Shown: positions 8,985 through 17,817, counted from the first letter of the stretch. The stretch is 64,000 nucleotides of DNA from Helcococcus kunzii ATCC 51366 (GCF_000245755.1 NZ_JH601088.1:1171782-1235781), one strand, 5' to 3'. Notes: generated by a model not told the origin, from the sequence alone. Numbers and translations: made by a program.

Positions 8985-10064
8985 TTATTGAAAAATTGGT
9001 TCAACAATCTTTAATGTTTTATTATCAAAATCTATTTCAGCTTCTATTCCATAAGGAACGATGCATCTTGGATAAGCATGTCCAAAGTTTACATTGTAAA
9101 GTATTGGAGTATTAATATCTGCAAATACTTTTTCATAAACTTGTTTATATTCATCATAGTATGCTTTATCAGATGGTTTACCGACAATCACCGCTTGGGC
9201 ATTTTGTAGGAACTTTCTATTTTTAAATTCTAAAAGAATTTTTTCCAATTTTTCTGGGCTCATCTTTTCGCCACTTGTTTCAACGAAAAATATTTTTTCT
9301 TTCCATTCTTCTTCAGATGGGAAAATTTCATACTTATCAGCTATATCTTTTACCCCACGATCAATAAAGTCAAATAGAGCATCACCAATACTATCTAAAC
9401 AACCACCATATAGCTTTCCTCTAACTTTACCTTTACCATCATTTAGAACTTCATAGCCGTGTTCTTCTTTTCTTCTTTCTCTAGGAACACCTACTTGACT
9501 TTCAGAGTATTCTTCCCTATCTATATACCAAACATCTGATGATTTGATTTCAAATTCATCTTTATCTTCAAAATATAAATCAAAATATTCTTTTGTATAT
9601 GGAAGCATTTCATTTTCTAATTCTGCAATATCAACTAAGAAAGCTGGTCCGTAAAAAGTATTAAGACCTAATTTTTGAAACATTAGATGATTCATTGTTG
9701 TATCAGAAAATCCTGTAAATAACTTTGGTTTTTCTGTTACTAATTTTTTAAATTCTTCATCTTCAAATAGATATTCGTATGTTCTAAAAGTATCTAACCC
9801 ACCAATTGCACACATGATAGCATCGATACTATCATCCTTAAATGCCATCTTCAAATCTTCGGCTCTTGCTTCAGGATGTTCATCAAGATATTTTATACCT
9901 TTTTTAGAATTTGGCATATAAACAACTTCAAGACCATAATCTTCTGTAAGTCTTTTTTCTGCTATTTCTCTTTGGTGACTTGTGAAATCTTCTCCAAGTA
10001 TACCTAAAGATAAGCTGACGATTGCAATTTTATCACCTTTTTTTAATTTTCTTGGTTTAATCAT
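8985..10064 (-). CDS. S66 family peptidase (LD-carboxypeptidase / MccF-like)
   Basis: A 359-residue cytoplasmic protein. The family triad is visible: nucleophile Ser120 in GFSDTT, Glu in FVETSGE and His in NFGHAYPRC. The family includes muramoyl-tetrapeptide LD-carboxypeptidases used in wall recycling and MccF-type self-immunity enzymes that cleave peptide nucleotides. The longer loop region (about 155-220) leans toward the MccF-like branch, but I cannot settle this. The start has a purine-rich GGGGGAG site upstream. It is monocistronic. Confidence 0.85.
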   Translation of the reverse strand: MIKPRKLKKGDKIAIVSLSLGILGEDFTSHQREIAEKRLTEDYGLEVVYMPNSKKGIKYLDEHPEARAEDLKMAFKDDSIDAIMCAIGGLDTFRTYEYLFEDEEFKKLVTEKPKLFTGFSDTTMNHLMFQKLGLNTFYGPAFLVDIAELENEMLPYTKEYFDLYFEDKDEFEIKSSDVWYIDREEYSESQVGVPRERRKEEHGYEVLNDGKGKVRGKLYGGCLDSIGDALFDFIDRGVKDIADKYEIFPSEEEWKEKIFFVETSGEKMSPEKLEKILLEFKNRKFLQNAQAVIVGKPSDKAYYDEYKQVYEKVFADINTPILYNVNFGHAYPRCIVPYGIEAEIDFDNKTLKIVEPIFQ

Positions 10065-10199
10065 TTTCTCCCCCCTTTTTTCTTTTATCTATAAATTAAG
10101 TATAACAAATAAATTTTATTATAGAAAAAATAATTATCTACATTTATTATACATAATTCTGTGGTATCATAATAATGAAATAATATAATTGGAGGAAAA

Positions 10200-11054
10200 A
10201 TGAAAAAGATAATTCTAAGTAGCGATTCAACAAGTGATCTTTCTAAGGAATTAATGTCTAAATATCAAATTTTTACTTTGCCATTATATATACATTTAGA
10301 CAATAAAGAATATAAAGACATGATTGATATAGATGCTAACTTTATCTATAAATACTTTGACGAACACAAAGTATTACCAAAAACTTCAGCTCCAAGCGTT
10401 GGTGATTATTTAAGACATTTTGGTAATTGGAATTATGATGAATACGAAATAATACATGTGAGTATAGGCTCTAGTCTATCCTCATCATATCAAAACGCAG
10501 TTATAGCAGCGGAAGAACTTGGAAATGTACATGTTATAGATTCTAAATCACTTTCTACAGGGTCTGGACTTTTATTATTAATAGCAAGAGACATGATTGA
10601 AGATGGAAAAAACACAGATGAAATAGTCGAAGAAATAACACGTCTAACAGATAAATTAAATGTTTCATTTGTAATTGATTCTATTACTTATCTAAGAGAA
10701 GGTGGAAGATTATCAGCATTAAGAGCTTTTGGCGCAAATGTTTTAAACATTAAACCTTCCATCTCTGTTTCTAATAAAGATCATGGTAAGATGAATGTTG
10801 GAAAAAAATATAGAGGAAAAATTGATGTTGTTGTAAATAAATACATCACAGATACACTATCAAACGATGAAAATATTGATAAAAGAATTGTTTCTTTGAC
10901 ACATTCCGGAGCAACAGAAGAACAAATTCAAAACTGTATTAATGCAATTAAAGAAAATTGTGACTTTGAAGAAATATTAGTAAATAAAGCAAGCTCAACA
11001 ATTGCTTCACATTGTGGATATAATACCTTTGGACTGATATTTTTTAATAAATAA
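10200..11054 (+). CDS. DegV family fatty-acid-binding protein
   Basis: A 284-residue protein with the DegV signature: SSDSTSDL at the N-terminus, TSAPSVGDY and HVSIGSSLSSSYQNA in the middle, and a conserved DSKSLSTG segment. Family knowledge: these proteins bind a fatty acid and some (FakB) present it to the kinase FakA for incorporation into phospholipid. No fakA is seen in the window. TTGGAGG precedes the ATG. It is a single gene ended by the 20-bp hairpin at 11081. Confidence 0.9.
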   Translation: MKKIILSSDSTSDLSKELMSKYQIFTLPLYIHLDNKEYKDMIDIDANFIYKYFDEHKVLPKTSAPSVGDYLRHFGNWNYDEYEIIHVSIGSSLSSSYQNAVIAAEELGNVHVIDSKSLSTGSGLLLLIARDMIEDGKNTDEIVEEITRLTDKLNVSFVIDSITYLREGGRLSALRAFGANVLNIKPSISVSNKDHGKMNVGKKYRGKIDVVVNKYITDTLSNDENIDKRIVSLTHSGATEEQIQNCINAIKENCDFEEILVNKASSTIASHCGYNTFGLIFFNK

Positions 11055-11080
11055 TTTATTTTCAATTTTATATTAAATTA

Positions 11081-11133
11081 GGCTATAATTAAGAAAATCA
11101 TAGCAAAATGATTTTCTTAATTATAGCCTTTTT
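11081..11133. terminator. Strong bidirectional terminator between degV and the FNT gene
   Basis: A perfect 20-bp stem (11081-11100 with 11109-11128) with an 8-base loop and a T run on the plus strand. The two flanking genes converge on it. Confidence 0.9.
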
Positions 11134-11141
11134 CTTTATTT

Positions 11142-11936
11142 CTAATCTTTGTATATACTATCTGTTTTATTTAACCAAGCATATCCTAATCCTAAAATTA
11201 AACCTCCACCAACGAAGTTTCCAATAAATGCAAAAAGCCATTGTCTTAAAACATTTAATATATCTAATCCTTCTACTTGGCTACCGATATTGGTGAAATA
11301 TGCAATTAAAAATGAACCAAAGTTTGCAATAACGTGGTTTAATCCCAAATATACAAACATAAATACTGCAGAAAGTGCAATTGTCACCTTAGAGGATTCT
11401 TCTTTTAATAATAAGTATGAAATGATTGCTATGTTAACAAAAATATTAGCAACAATACCGCTGAAAAATATTTCCAAACTGTCTTGAGCTAATTTGCCTT
11501 CAACCATATGAATTAGCAGTCCATCCCCCATAATACTTTTAAGTAACCCTGTTTGGTTGATTAACCATCCTGTAACAATAGATCCTACTAAATTAAATAG
11601 TGTACAAATAAATAATATATAAATGACCTTTTTAACGTTTATCTTTTCTAAAAACGCACCAGCACTTAAATACATCATATTAGAAGTTGCTAACTCCATA
11701 TGCATAAACAAAATATATACTAATCCAAATGCAAATAGAAATGCATATAAAAATTTACCTAATCCCGGGATAACTTTATCTACTTGGTCTCCTGAATAAG
11801 TACCAGCAAAAGTAGTTAGTGTCAAAGCAGCTCCGGCAAGCATTGATCTATACGCATATCTTCCAATACTTTTACTTATCAAATTTTCTTTCTTTTGACA
11901 GTTTTTTTCAATAATATTTACAAATGATGATTCCAT
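11142..11936 (-). CDS. Formate/nitrite transporter (FNT) family channel
   Basis: A 264-residue protein with six probable membrane helices. The family hallmarks are recognisable: MHMELATSNMM in the second/third helix region and NHVIANFGS in the fifth. Family members pass formate, nitrite, hydrosulfide or lactate. In a fermenting anaerobe formate is the most likely substrate, but nothing next to it (no pflB, no nitrite reductase) supports a specific one. The start has GAGG upstream. Confidence 0.85.
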   Translation of the reverse strand: MESSFVNIIEKNCQKKENLISKSIGRYAYRSMLAGAALTLTTFAGTYSGDQVDKVIPGLGKFLYAFLFAFGLVYILFMHMELATSNMMYLSAGAFLEKINVKKVIYILFICTLFNLVGSIVTGWLINQTGLLKSIMGDGLLIHMVEGKLAQDSLEIFFSGIVANIFVNIAIISYLLLKEESSKVTIALSAVFMFVYLGLNHVIANFGSFLIAYFTNIGSQVEGLDILNVLRQWLFAFIGNFVGGGLILGLGYAWLNKTDSIYKD

Positions 11937-12086
11937 ATTACCTCTTTTATATATATTTTAGATATTTTAAAATAATAAAATATCAAATTAACCTCATTTA
12001 GAATATCATTAATTATGCAAAAAGTAAATTGTTGAATATGATATTTTATTTTTTTGTACTATAATTAAGTATAGATTGGAGTAAGT

Positions 12087-13031
12087 ATGAAATATAACGA
12101 CTTAAATATTGAATTAATGGGAACAAAAATACATATTCGATTATTACATGAAAATCCCACAAAAATATTAAATGAATGTAAAGATTTATTATATAAATAT
12201 AATGATGTTTTTAGCATATATCATAAGACATCTGAATTATATAAATTAAATCTTCAAGCTTCTAAAGAGCCATTTCAAACAAGTACGGAATTGTTTGAAC
12301 TAATTAAATTAGGCAAGAAATACAGTTTATTAGAAAATAGTACACTTAATATCTGTATCGGTCCTCTTGTAAAATTATGGAATATCGGATTTGACAGTGC
12401 AAGTGTGCCGTCAAAAGAAAAAATTCAAAACACTTTATCCCTTGTAAATCCTAAAGATTTAATTTTAAATGAAAAAAATAGTACCGTGTTTTTCAATAAA
12501 AATGGTATGGTTATTGATTTAGGAGCTATCGCTAAGGGATATATCGCTGACAAAATTATGGAATTTATTATCTCAAATGGTGTAAAATCTGCATTGGTTG
12601 ATTTGGGTGGAAATATCTTAACACATGGTTTTAACTTTAATAGCGAAGATCTAAATTGGAGAATTGGATTACAAGATCCAAAAAGTCCTCGAGGTACACA
12701 TCTAATGTTACTTGAAATAAATGATTTATCTATAGTTACATCGGGAGTTTATGAAAGAAAGCTAAATTATAATGGTAAACTATATCATCATATTTTCGAC
12801 TCCAAGACAGGTTATCCTGTGGACACAGATATGCAAAGCATTAGTATTATTTCAAGGAAATCCGTAGATTGTGATATATTTACATCTGTATTATTTGGAA
12901 AAAATTTTAATGAAATAAATGACTTTATTAGTAAAAATAATGAAATTGAAGCCATTGCAATATATAATAGTGATATAATAAAATATACAAAGGGTATAGA
13001 AAAATACATATTATGGAAGGATAGAAAATGA
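12087..13031 (+). CDS. apbE: FAD:protein FMN transferase ApbE
   Basis: A 314-residue protein with ApbE features: the ELMGT start region, VIDLGAIAKGY, LVDLGGNI and HHIFDSKTGYPV near the C-terminus, which carries the metal-binding Asp/His region. It transfers FMN from FAD to a Thr/Ser of a target protein. There is no signal peptide or lipobox, so it should act in the cytoplasm, unlike the exported FmnB type. Its TGA stop overlaps the ATG of the next gene (ATGA), and the next junction is the same. This makes a tightly coupled operon with two flavin reductases, one of which carries a possible flavinylation motif. Confidence 0.92.
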   Translation: MKYNDLNIELMGTKIHIRLLHENPTKILNECKDLLYKYNDVFSIYHKTSELYKLNLQASKEPFQTSTELFELIKLGKKYSLLENSTLNICIGPLVKLWNIGFDSASVPSKEKIQNTLSLVNPKDLILNEKNSTVFFNKNGMVIDLGAIAKGYIADKIMEFIISNGVKSALVDLGGNILTHGFNFNSEDLNWRIGLQDPKSPRGTHLMLLEINDLSIVTSGVYERKLNYNGKLYHHIFDSKTGYPVDTDMQSISIISRKSVDCDIFTSVLFGKNFNEINDFISKNNEIEAIAIYNSDIIKYTKGIEKYILWKDRK

Positions 13032-13648
13032 CAAAATTAGTTGGAATAGTTGGTACAAATTCTAAAGAATCAACAAATAGAAAATTATTAGAATACATTC
13101 AAGCTGCGTTTTTCTACAAATCAGATTTAGATTTGATAGAGATTAAAGATGTGCCTTTAATCGATTATAGAGAAGGAAATGACGTACCAGAAGTCGTTCA
13201 AAAAATCGCAGATCAAATAGAAGAGGCTGATGGGGTTATCATAGCAACACCTGAATATGATCATTCCCCTACAGCAAGTTTAATAAATTTACTTGCATGG
13301 TTTTCATATAGGATTCATCCACTATCACATAAACCTGTGATGATAGTTGGTGCATCTCATGGTTCATTAGGATCTTCAAGAGCACAACAAGTCTTAAGAC
13401 AAATGCTTAAAGCACCAGAAGTCAATGCTCAAGTTTTGGGGTCTGAATTTCTACTAGGAAATTCAAAAAATGCTTTTGATGATATGGGCGATTTAAAAAA
13501 CAGAGATAAAATTCGTGAAATGGAAAATATTTTTGATGAATTTTTAATTTTTACAAAAATGATTAACGAAATGAATAAGGACAATTTAATCAGTATTCAT
13601 GAGTTTGATAATTTTAGATGGGATGAAATTAATTGGGAGGAAAAATGA
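13028..13648 (+). CDS. NADPH-dependent FMN reductase family flavoprotein (first of two)
   Basis: A 206-residue flavodoxin-like protein: GIVGTNSKESTNR is the phosphate-binding loop, and TPEYDHSPTASL with LVG/SHGSLGSSRAQ are family motifs. It likely uses NAD(P)H to reduce a flavin or a quinone/azo compound. It is translationally coupled to apbE upstream and to its paralog downstream by ATGA overlaps. No flavinylation motif is visible in its tail. The exact substrate is unknown. Confidence 0.85.
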   Translation: MTKLVGIVGTNSKESTNRKLLEYIQAAFFYKSDLDLIEIKDVPLIDYREGNDVPEVVQKIADQIEEADGVIIATPEYDHSPTASLINLLAWFSYRIHPLSHKPVMIVGASHGSLGSSRAQQVLRQMLKAPEVNAQVLGSEFLLGNSKNAFDDMGDLKNRDKIREMENIFDEFLIFTKMINEMNKDNLISIHEFDNFRWDEINWEEK

Positions 13649-14298
13649 AATTTATCGGTATAGCAGGATCAATATCAGAAAAATCTTACAATAGAAAATT
13701 ACTACATTTTGCAAAGTATTTATTTGTAGATGAGGTTGAAATAGAAATAGTCGATATAAATGATATTCCCCTATTTAATCAAGATTTAAATGAAGATGAT
13801 TATCCAAAAATCAAAGAAATAAATGATAAAATCGTTGAATCTGATGGTGTGATATTTGTCACACCAGAGCATAATAGAACAGTTCCAGCTATTTTAAAGA
13901 GTTTACTTGAATGGCTGTCATATAACTACCACCCATTAAAAAGCAAACCGGTAATGATACTTGGCGCTTCACGTACAGAATTAGGTACTTCTCGTGCCCA
14001 ACTACATCTAAGACAAATCTTAAACGCGCCAGGCGTAGAAGCTTTCGTAATGCCTGGAAATGAGTTCTTACTTTCAAAGGCAGATACACGTTTTGATGAA
14101 GATGGCATGATTACAGATGAAATAACTGTAGATTATCTTGAACATGTAATACACAGATTTGTTAAATTTGCAGAACTTATGAATCAAGTAGATATCAACT
14201 CAATTGAAACAAAATATACCATGACTCTTGCTGCTGGTGGATATGTAAATCTTGATGATCCAGAATCAGATGGTACTGCAGGCGCATCAGAATACTAA
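13645..14298 (+). CDS. NADPH-dependent FMN reductase family flavoprotein with a C-terminal flavinylation-like tail
   Basis: A 217-residue paralog of the preceding protein, with GIAGSISEKSYNR, TPEHNRTVPA and GASRTELGTSRAQ. The start ATG at 13645 follows GGGAGG and overlaps the previous stop. Unlike its neighbour it ends in a short extension, SDGTAGASEY, where DGTAGAS closely matches the ApbE target pattern (D-G-x-S/T-G-A-T/S) except for one position. Since apbE is the first gene of the same operon, the Ser of this tail is a candidate site for covalent FMN. That is inference from motif and context. Confidence 0.85.
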   Translation: MKFIGIAGSISEKSYNRKLLHFAKYLFVDEVEIEIVDINDIPLFNQDLNEDDYPKIKEINDKIVESDGVIFVTPEHNRTVPAILKSLLEWLSYNYHPLKSKPVMILGASRTELGTSRAQLHLRQILNAPGVEAFVMPGNEFLLSKADTRFDEDGMITDEITVDYLEHVIHRFVKFAELMNQVDINSIETKYTMTLAAGGYVNLDDPESDGTAGASEY

Positions 14299-14309
14299 AA
14301 AGAATCTTT

Positions 14310-14348
14310 AACTGTTGTGAAATAATAATCTTTCACAGCAGTTTTTAT
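14310..14348 (+). terminator. Terminator after the apbE operon
   Basis: A 13-bp stem (14310-14322 with 14331-14343, one G-T pair) is followed by T residues. Confidence 0.85.
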
Positions 14349-14361
14349 TTTAAATTTATAA

Positions 14362-14377
14362 TGTGATTCTTGTCACA
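14362..14377. promoter_or_regulatory. CRP/FNR-family palindrome TGTGA-N6-TCACA
   Basis: The sequence is a perfect TGTGA(6)TCACA dyad about 95 bases upstream of the ring-cleaving dioxygenase start. This is the consensus for CRP/FNR/ArcR-type regulators. No such regulator is encoded in the window. Confidence 0.55.
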
Positions 14378-14410
14378 CAAATGTTAACAAATTTTCATTT
14401 TTGTTTAATA

Positions 14411-14427
14411 ATACTCCCCGGGGGTAT
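14411..14427. promoter_or_regulatory. CsoR/CstR-operator-like palindrome upstream of the dioxygenase
   Basis: ATACTCCCCGGGGGTAT is a near-perfect dyad (7 of 8 arm positions) 46 bases before the gene start. CsoR-family repressors bind ATACCCC-centre-GGGGTAT sites. It could overlap the promoter (TATATT follows directly). No csoR gene is seen in the window. Confidence 0.45.
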
Positions 14428-14472
14428 ATTAATGAATGTAAAATGATAACAAAAATTTTTAAGGGAGACATT

Positions 14473-15471
14473 ATGGATACACAAATAAGAGGAATGCATC
14501 ACGTATCTGCTATGACAAGTGATGCGAAAAGAAATTATGAATTTTTTACAAATATTATGGGAATGAGATTGGTTAAAAAGACTGTAAATCAAGATGATGT
14601 ACAAGCATATCACCTATTCTATGCTGATGATAAAGGAAATGCCGGTACAGATATGACATTCTTCCATTTTGGATTAGATAATAAAAAAGTTGATGGTACT
14701 GATGCTATTCACAGAGCTTCATTTAGAGTACCAAGTGATGAGGCGCTAGAATATTGAAAAAAAAGATTTGAACACTATGATGTTAAACATTCAGAAATAA
14801 AAGAAAGATTTGGTGTAAAATATATCGAATTTTATGATTTTGATGATCAAAATTATCAATTAGTTTCTGATGAAAATGACCACGGAATAGCTCCTGGTGA
14901 ACCTTGGCATAAAGGTCCAGTACCTGATGAATATGGTATTTACGGACTTGGACCAATAGTACTTAAAGTTTCAAAATTTGAAGCTATGAAGACTATTTTA
15001 GAAGAAGTTTATGGATATAAAGAAACTCAAACTGAAGATAAATTCCATTTATTTGAAATTGATAAGGGTGGAAATGGTGCAAGTATTTATGTAGAAGATG
15101 ATACTGAATCACCAAGACAACGTCCAGGATATGGCGCAATTCACCACTTCGCAATGAGAGTTGATGACCAAGATGCTTTAAACTACTGGTTTGAATTCTA
15201 TAATAAACATGGATTTAGAAGTTCTGGTTTAGTAGATAGATTTTACTTCGGTGCACTTTACGCAAGAATCTATCCTCAAATTTTAATTGAACTTTCAACA
15301 GAAGGTCCAGGATTTATAGATTATCAAGAAAGCAATGAAATACTTGGAGAAAAATTAGCATTACCTCCAAAATTTGAACCATATAGAGAACAAATTGAAC
15401 AAATGATTGAACCAATTGACACTGTTAGAAGTGATAAAGTATTTGAAAAAGAATATTTAGATTTCAAATAA
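14473..15471 (+). pseudogene. Ring-cleaving dioxygenase (MhqO-like VOC protein) interrupted by an in-frame TGA
   Basis: The frame starts at ATG 14473 (GGGAG upstream) and encodes a two-module VOC enzyme of the MhqO/LinE type, with GMHHVSA, LVKKTVNQDD and YHLFYAD at the N-terminus and IHHFAMRV plus LIELSTEGPG in the second half (metal-ligand His and Glu). Codon 95 (14755-14757) is TGA in the context EALEY-stop-KKRFEHY. Family members carry Trp there, so a single TGG to TGA change explains it. The frame is open and well conserved on both sides, which points to a very recent mutation or a sequence error. No restart site with a good ribosome binding site follows. Family role: quinone/catechol detoxification. 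Confidence 0.85.
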
Positions 15472-15504
15472 TAGTTTTTAATCTTTATATAACATAGTAA
15501 AATG

Positions 15505-15546
15505 GAGCTGTTGCAATATTTTTAGTTTTGCAATAGCTCTATTTTT
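15505..15546 (+). terminator. Terminator after the dioxygenase
   Basis: A 12-bp stem (15505-15516 with 15528-15539) followed by a T-rich tail. Confidence 0.85.
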
Positions 15547-16104
15547 TATTTTAAATGTTTAAGAATTATATTCCTGGTTATATATGTTATGAAAGATGAT
15601 AACGATATACTAAATATTATATTTAGATATCATTTGAAACTTAAGGAGGAACAACCGATGAAAACTGAGATAATATCAAGTATTGAAACCATCGGATAGT
15701 AGATTAAATTTAAGTCAGACACAGATTATGTAAGTGTTAGAATTTTATATTTAGTTAGGGGTAAAAAATTTTTATTGATAGTATACTTTTATTGATAGTA
15801 TACAATAAATGTTAATAGATATTTCAGAACACAATTAAAGAATAATTAATAAATCAACAATTAAATATATTTTGTAAGTTTCGAGTAGTTAAAGTAATTG
15901 TGGGAAATATCCCATGATGAAAAAGAAAGATTTATTAAACTTTAGCAGTCAAAGAGTTATCTTTAATTGAAAGTCTCTGGTAAAATTTGAGAGCACATTT
16001 AGGAATTCAAATATTATCCGATGGTGGATATACAAATTTTGACACTATTTGGTAAGTTATAGAAAATGCTATATTAATAGCAAATAAAATTGAAAAAATT
16101 TATA
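15547..16104 (+). pseudogene. Degenerate gene remnant, unidentified
   Basis: AAGGAGG and an ATG at 15658 open a frame of only 13 codons before two tandem stops (TAG TAG), after which the same frame reads on for about 30 codons. Further patches of coding-like sequence follow near 15905-16050 in changing frames. A direct repeat of ATTGATAGTATAC occurs near 15775-15800. I cannot name the ancestral gene. Confidence 0.35.
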
Positions 16105-16152
16105 GATGGTGTAACAGATGAGTTTATCTCGTCTGTGCATCATCTTTTTTTT
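16105..16152 (+). terminator. Terminator after the degenerate remnant
   Basis: A 17-18 base imperfect stem (about 16105-16122 with 16128-16144) is followed by eight T residues. Its survival suggests the remnant was once a transcription unit. Confidence 0.75.
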
Positions 16153-16203
16153 AATTAGAATGTTGTTGATTTTCTAATATGTTGGAGTGATTTCTTCAAT
16201 ATT

Positions 16204-16258
16204 TGTTGGGTCACCTATGGGTGGCTTTCAATACCTGTTGGGTAACCTACGGGTGGCA
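16204..16258. repeat. Two copies of a ~22-bp repeat with GGGT/ACCT dyads
   Basis: GTTGGGTCACCTATGGGTGG and GTTGGGTAACCTACGGGTGG lie 32 bases apart. Each holds an internal GGGT-ACC dyad. The function is unknown. Confidence 0.6.
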
Positions 16259-16337
16259 AAAAAATGCACCTTGGATCAATAGTTTGCTGTTGGATAGATT
16301 GCTCGCAATCAATAAGCTTATTAAGTTTTTAAGAGGA

Positions 16338-16808
16338 TTTCCTGATTATTTTGGATTTTTAGTTTTAGTCAGGAAATTATTTTGTCGGTTTTTCCTGATT
16401 ATTTTGGATTTCTCGATTTAATCAGGAAATGTTTTTGTCGGTTTTTCCTGATTATTTTAGGATTTTCGATTTAGTCAGGAAAATTACTCAATATTTTTTC
16501 CTGACTTTTTCTAGATTTTCATTTTAATCAGGAAATGTGCTCGATAGTTGTACCTGTTTATTTTGAGAATTTCGATTTAGTCAGGAAATTTGTTTAAAAT
16601 TTTTTCCTGTTTATTTCAGATTTCTCGATTTAATCAGGAAAATCCCTTATAACATCATTTTTACATGTGTATTTTCCATTTCTCCGTTTAGACATGTAGA
16701 TTTTTTAAAGCTCTACATGTGTAATTGACATTTCCCCATTCACACATGTAATTATTGCAAATTTTCTACATGTGGATTTGCCAATTTTCCATTTAGACAT
16801 GTAAAGCG
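16338..16808. repeat. 53-bp periodic hairpin array (array A/B): six CCTGA units, three ACATGT units
   Basis: Six units start CCTG(A) at 16341, 16394, 16447, 16500, 16553 and 16606, exactly 53 bases apart. Each folds as TTTCCTGA-loop-TCAGGAAA with about 23 bases of loop. Three further units follow with a period of 52-53 but a different stem, TACATGT-loop-ACATGTA, while keeping a similar loop (ATTTT-gg/cc-ATTTCTC-AT/GT-TTA). The region lies between a remnant gene and a converging VOC gene and has no plausible coding sequence. Confidence 0.9.
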
Positions 16809-16867
16809 TACATTTTTACTTCGTCTCATGAAAATCTAAAATATATTTTAATATTTATTGATGAATC

Positions 16868-17713
16868 TTATTTTAGTATAATTTTTATTTTTATATTTTG
16901 ATTATCTTTTAGCACTATCTTGCTTTCAGAAGTTGTTATGATATTTTCTTTTACATTAGATAAATTATTTTTTAAACCTTCGAAATCTTCCCTATTATTT
17001 ATTTCAATCACGTAATGGTCTAATCCTAATTGGTTATCTTTTCTTAATTCCATTCCTTTTGAATTCCAAATATTTAGTGCGATATCATGATGGTATAGAT
17101 TAGCCGCTAAAAATACTGCTTGATCTGTAAATTCGTATTTATTATCAAAGCCTAAAATGTCTGTGTAAAATTTTTTAGTTTCTTGATAATCTTTTATTAA
17201 TAAATGTATATGACCTATTTTTGTCCCGCTTGGAAGTTGTACTGGTTTATCTGTATCTCTTTGAGCTAATAGTTCGTCTGCATATAATGGTTCTGTGACA
17301 CCTTTAATTTGTCCATATTCGTTTATATCCCATTCTTCAATATTTTTATCTCGATATATTTCAATGCCATTTCCTTCGGGATCTGTTAAATAGATGGCTT
17401 CACTATATCCATGATCGGCTGCACCTTGTATTTCAGTGTCTTTCACAAGTAAAGAAAATAGCACATTTGCTAAATCTTTTCTAGAAGGGACCAAGTATGC
17501 GACATGATATAGTCCTGTTGTTTTTTCTGTAAGTGTTGAATCTATTTCTTTTAGATTTAACAACACATTCTCCCTTACTCCTAAACTTACAGTTTTATCT
17601 GTTTTATTGATTAATTCTAAGCCAATAGTTTTATAGTAATCTATCATCTGATTTAGATTTTTAACATTTAATGTCACTTCTTTTATTTTTATTCTATCTT
17701 TTAATTTATACAT
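16868..17713 (-). CDS. CatE-like VOC family protein (glyoxalase/extradiol dioxygenase fold)
   Basis: A 281-residue protein with two VOC modules. LYHVAYLVP and EIYRDK in the first half and IGHIHLLIKDY, HHDIALNIW and LDHYVIEI in the second give the His/Glu metal ligands expected of catechol-2,3-dioxygenase-like proteins such as CatE/YfiE. The start has GAGGGAG upstream. With the broken MhqO-like gene and the flavin reductases nearby, a role in quinone or other electrophile detoxification is plausible but inferred. The true substrate is unknown. Confidence 0.8.
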   Translation of the reverse strand: MYKLKDRIKIKEVTLNVKNLNQMIDYYKTIGLELINKTDKTVSLGVRENVLLNLKEIDSTLTEKTTGLYHVAYLVPSRKDLANVLFSLLVKDTEIQGAADHGYSEAIYLTDPEGNGIEIYRDKNIEEWDINEYGQIKGVTEPLYADELLAQRDTDKPVQLPSGTKIGHIHLLIKDYQETKKFYTDILGFDNKYEFTDQAVFLAANLYHHDIALNIWNSKGMELRKDNQLGLDHYVIEINNREDFEGLKNNLSNVKENIITTSESKIVLKDNQNIKIKIILK

Positions 17714-17765
17714 ATCTCCCTCTCTATTAATTTTACTGTGAAAAGATATATACCCATTTACAAAT

Positions 17766-17800
17766 TAAAAAGAACCCTAATTTTTCATTCAAAGGGTTCT
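17766..17800 (-). terminator. Terminator after the CorC/HlyC-type gene
   Basis: AGAACCCT (17771-17778) pairs with AGGGTTCT (17793-17800). On the minus strand the hairpin is followed by a T run. Confidence 0.8.
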
Positions 17801-17817
17801 TCTAGACGTTTTTAATT

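Noticed and set aside
14755..14757. TGA read as Trp (recoded genetic code), prompted by in-frame TGA here and at 50743
   Set aside because: TGA ends intact genes in overlapping operons (apbE, the first FMN reductase, mvaD, ecfT) and Trp is encoded by TGG throughout. The two in-frame TGA codons are better read as mutations.
16203..16421. 72-codon frame across the start of the 53-bp array
   Set aside because: It is made of repeat sequence, has no good start site and its residues follow the repeat period.
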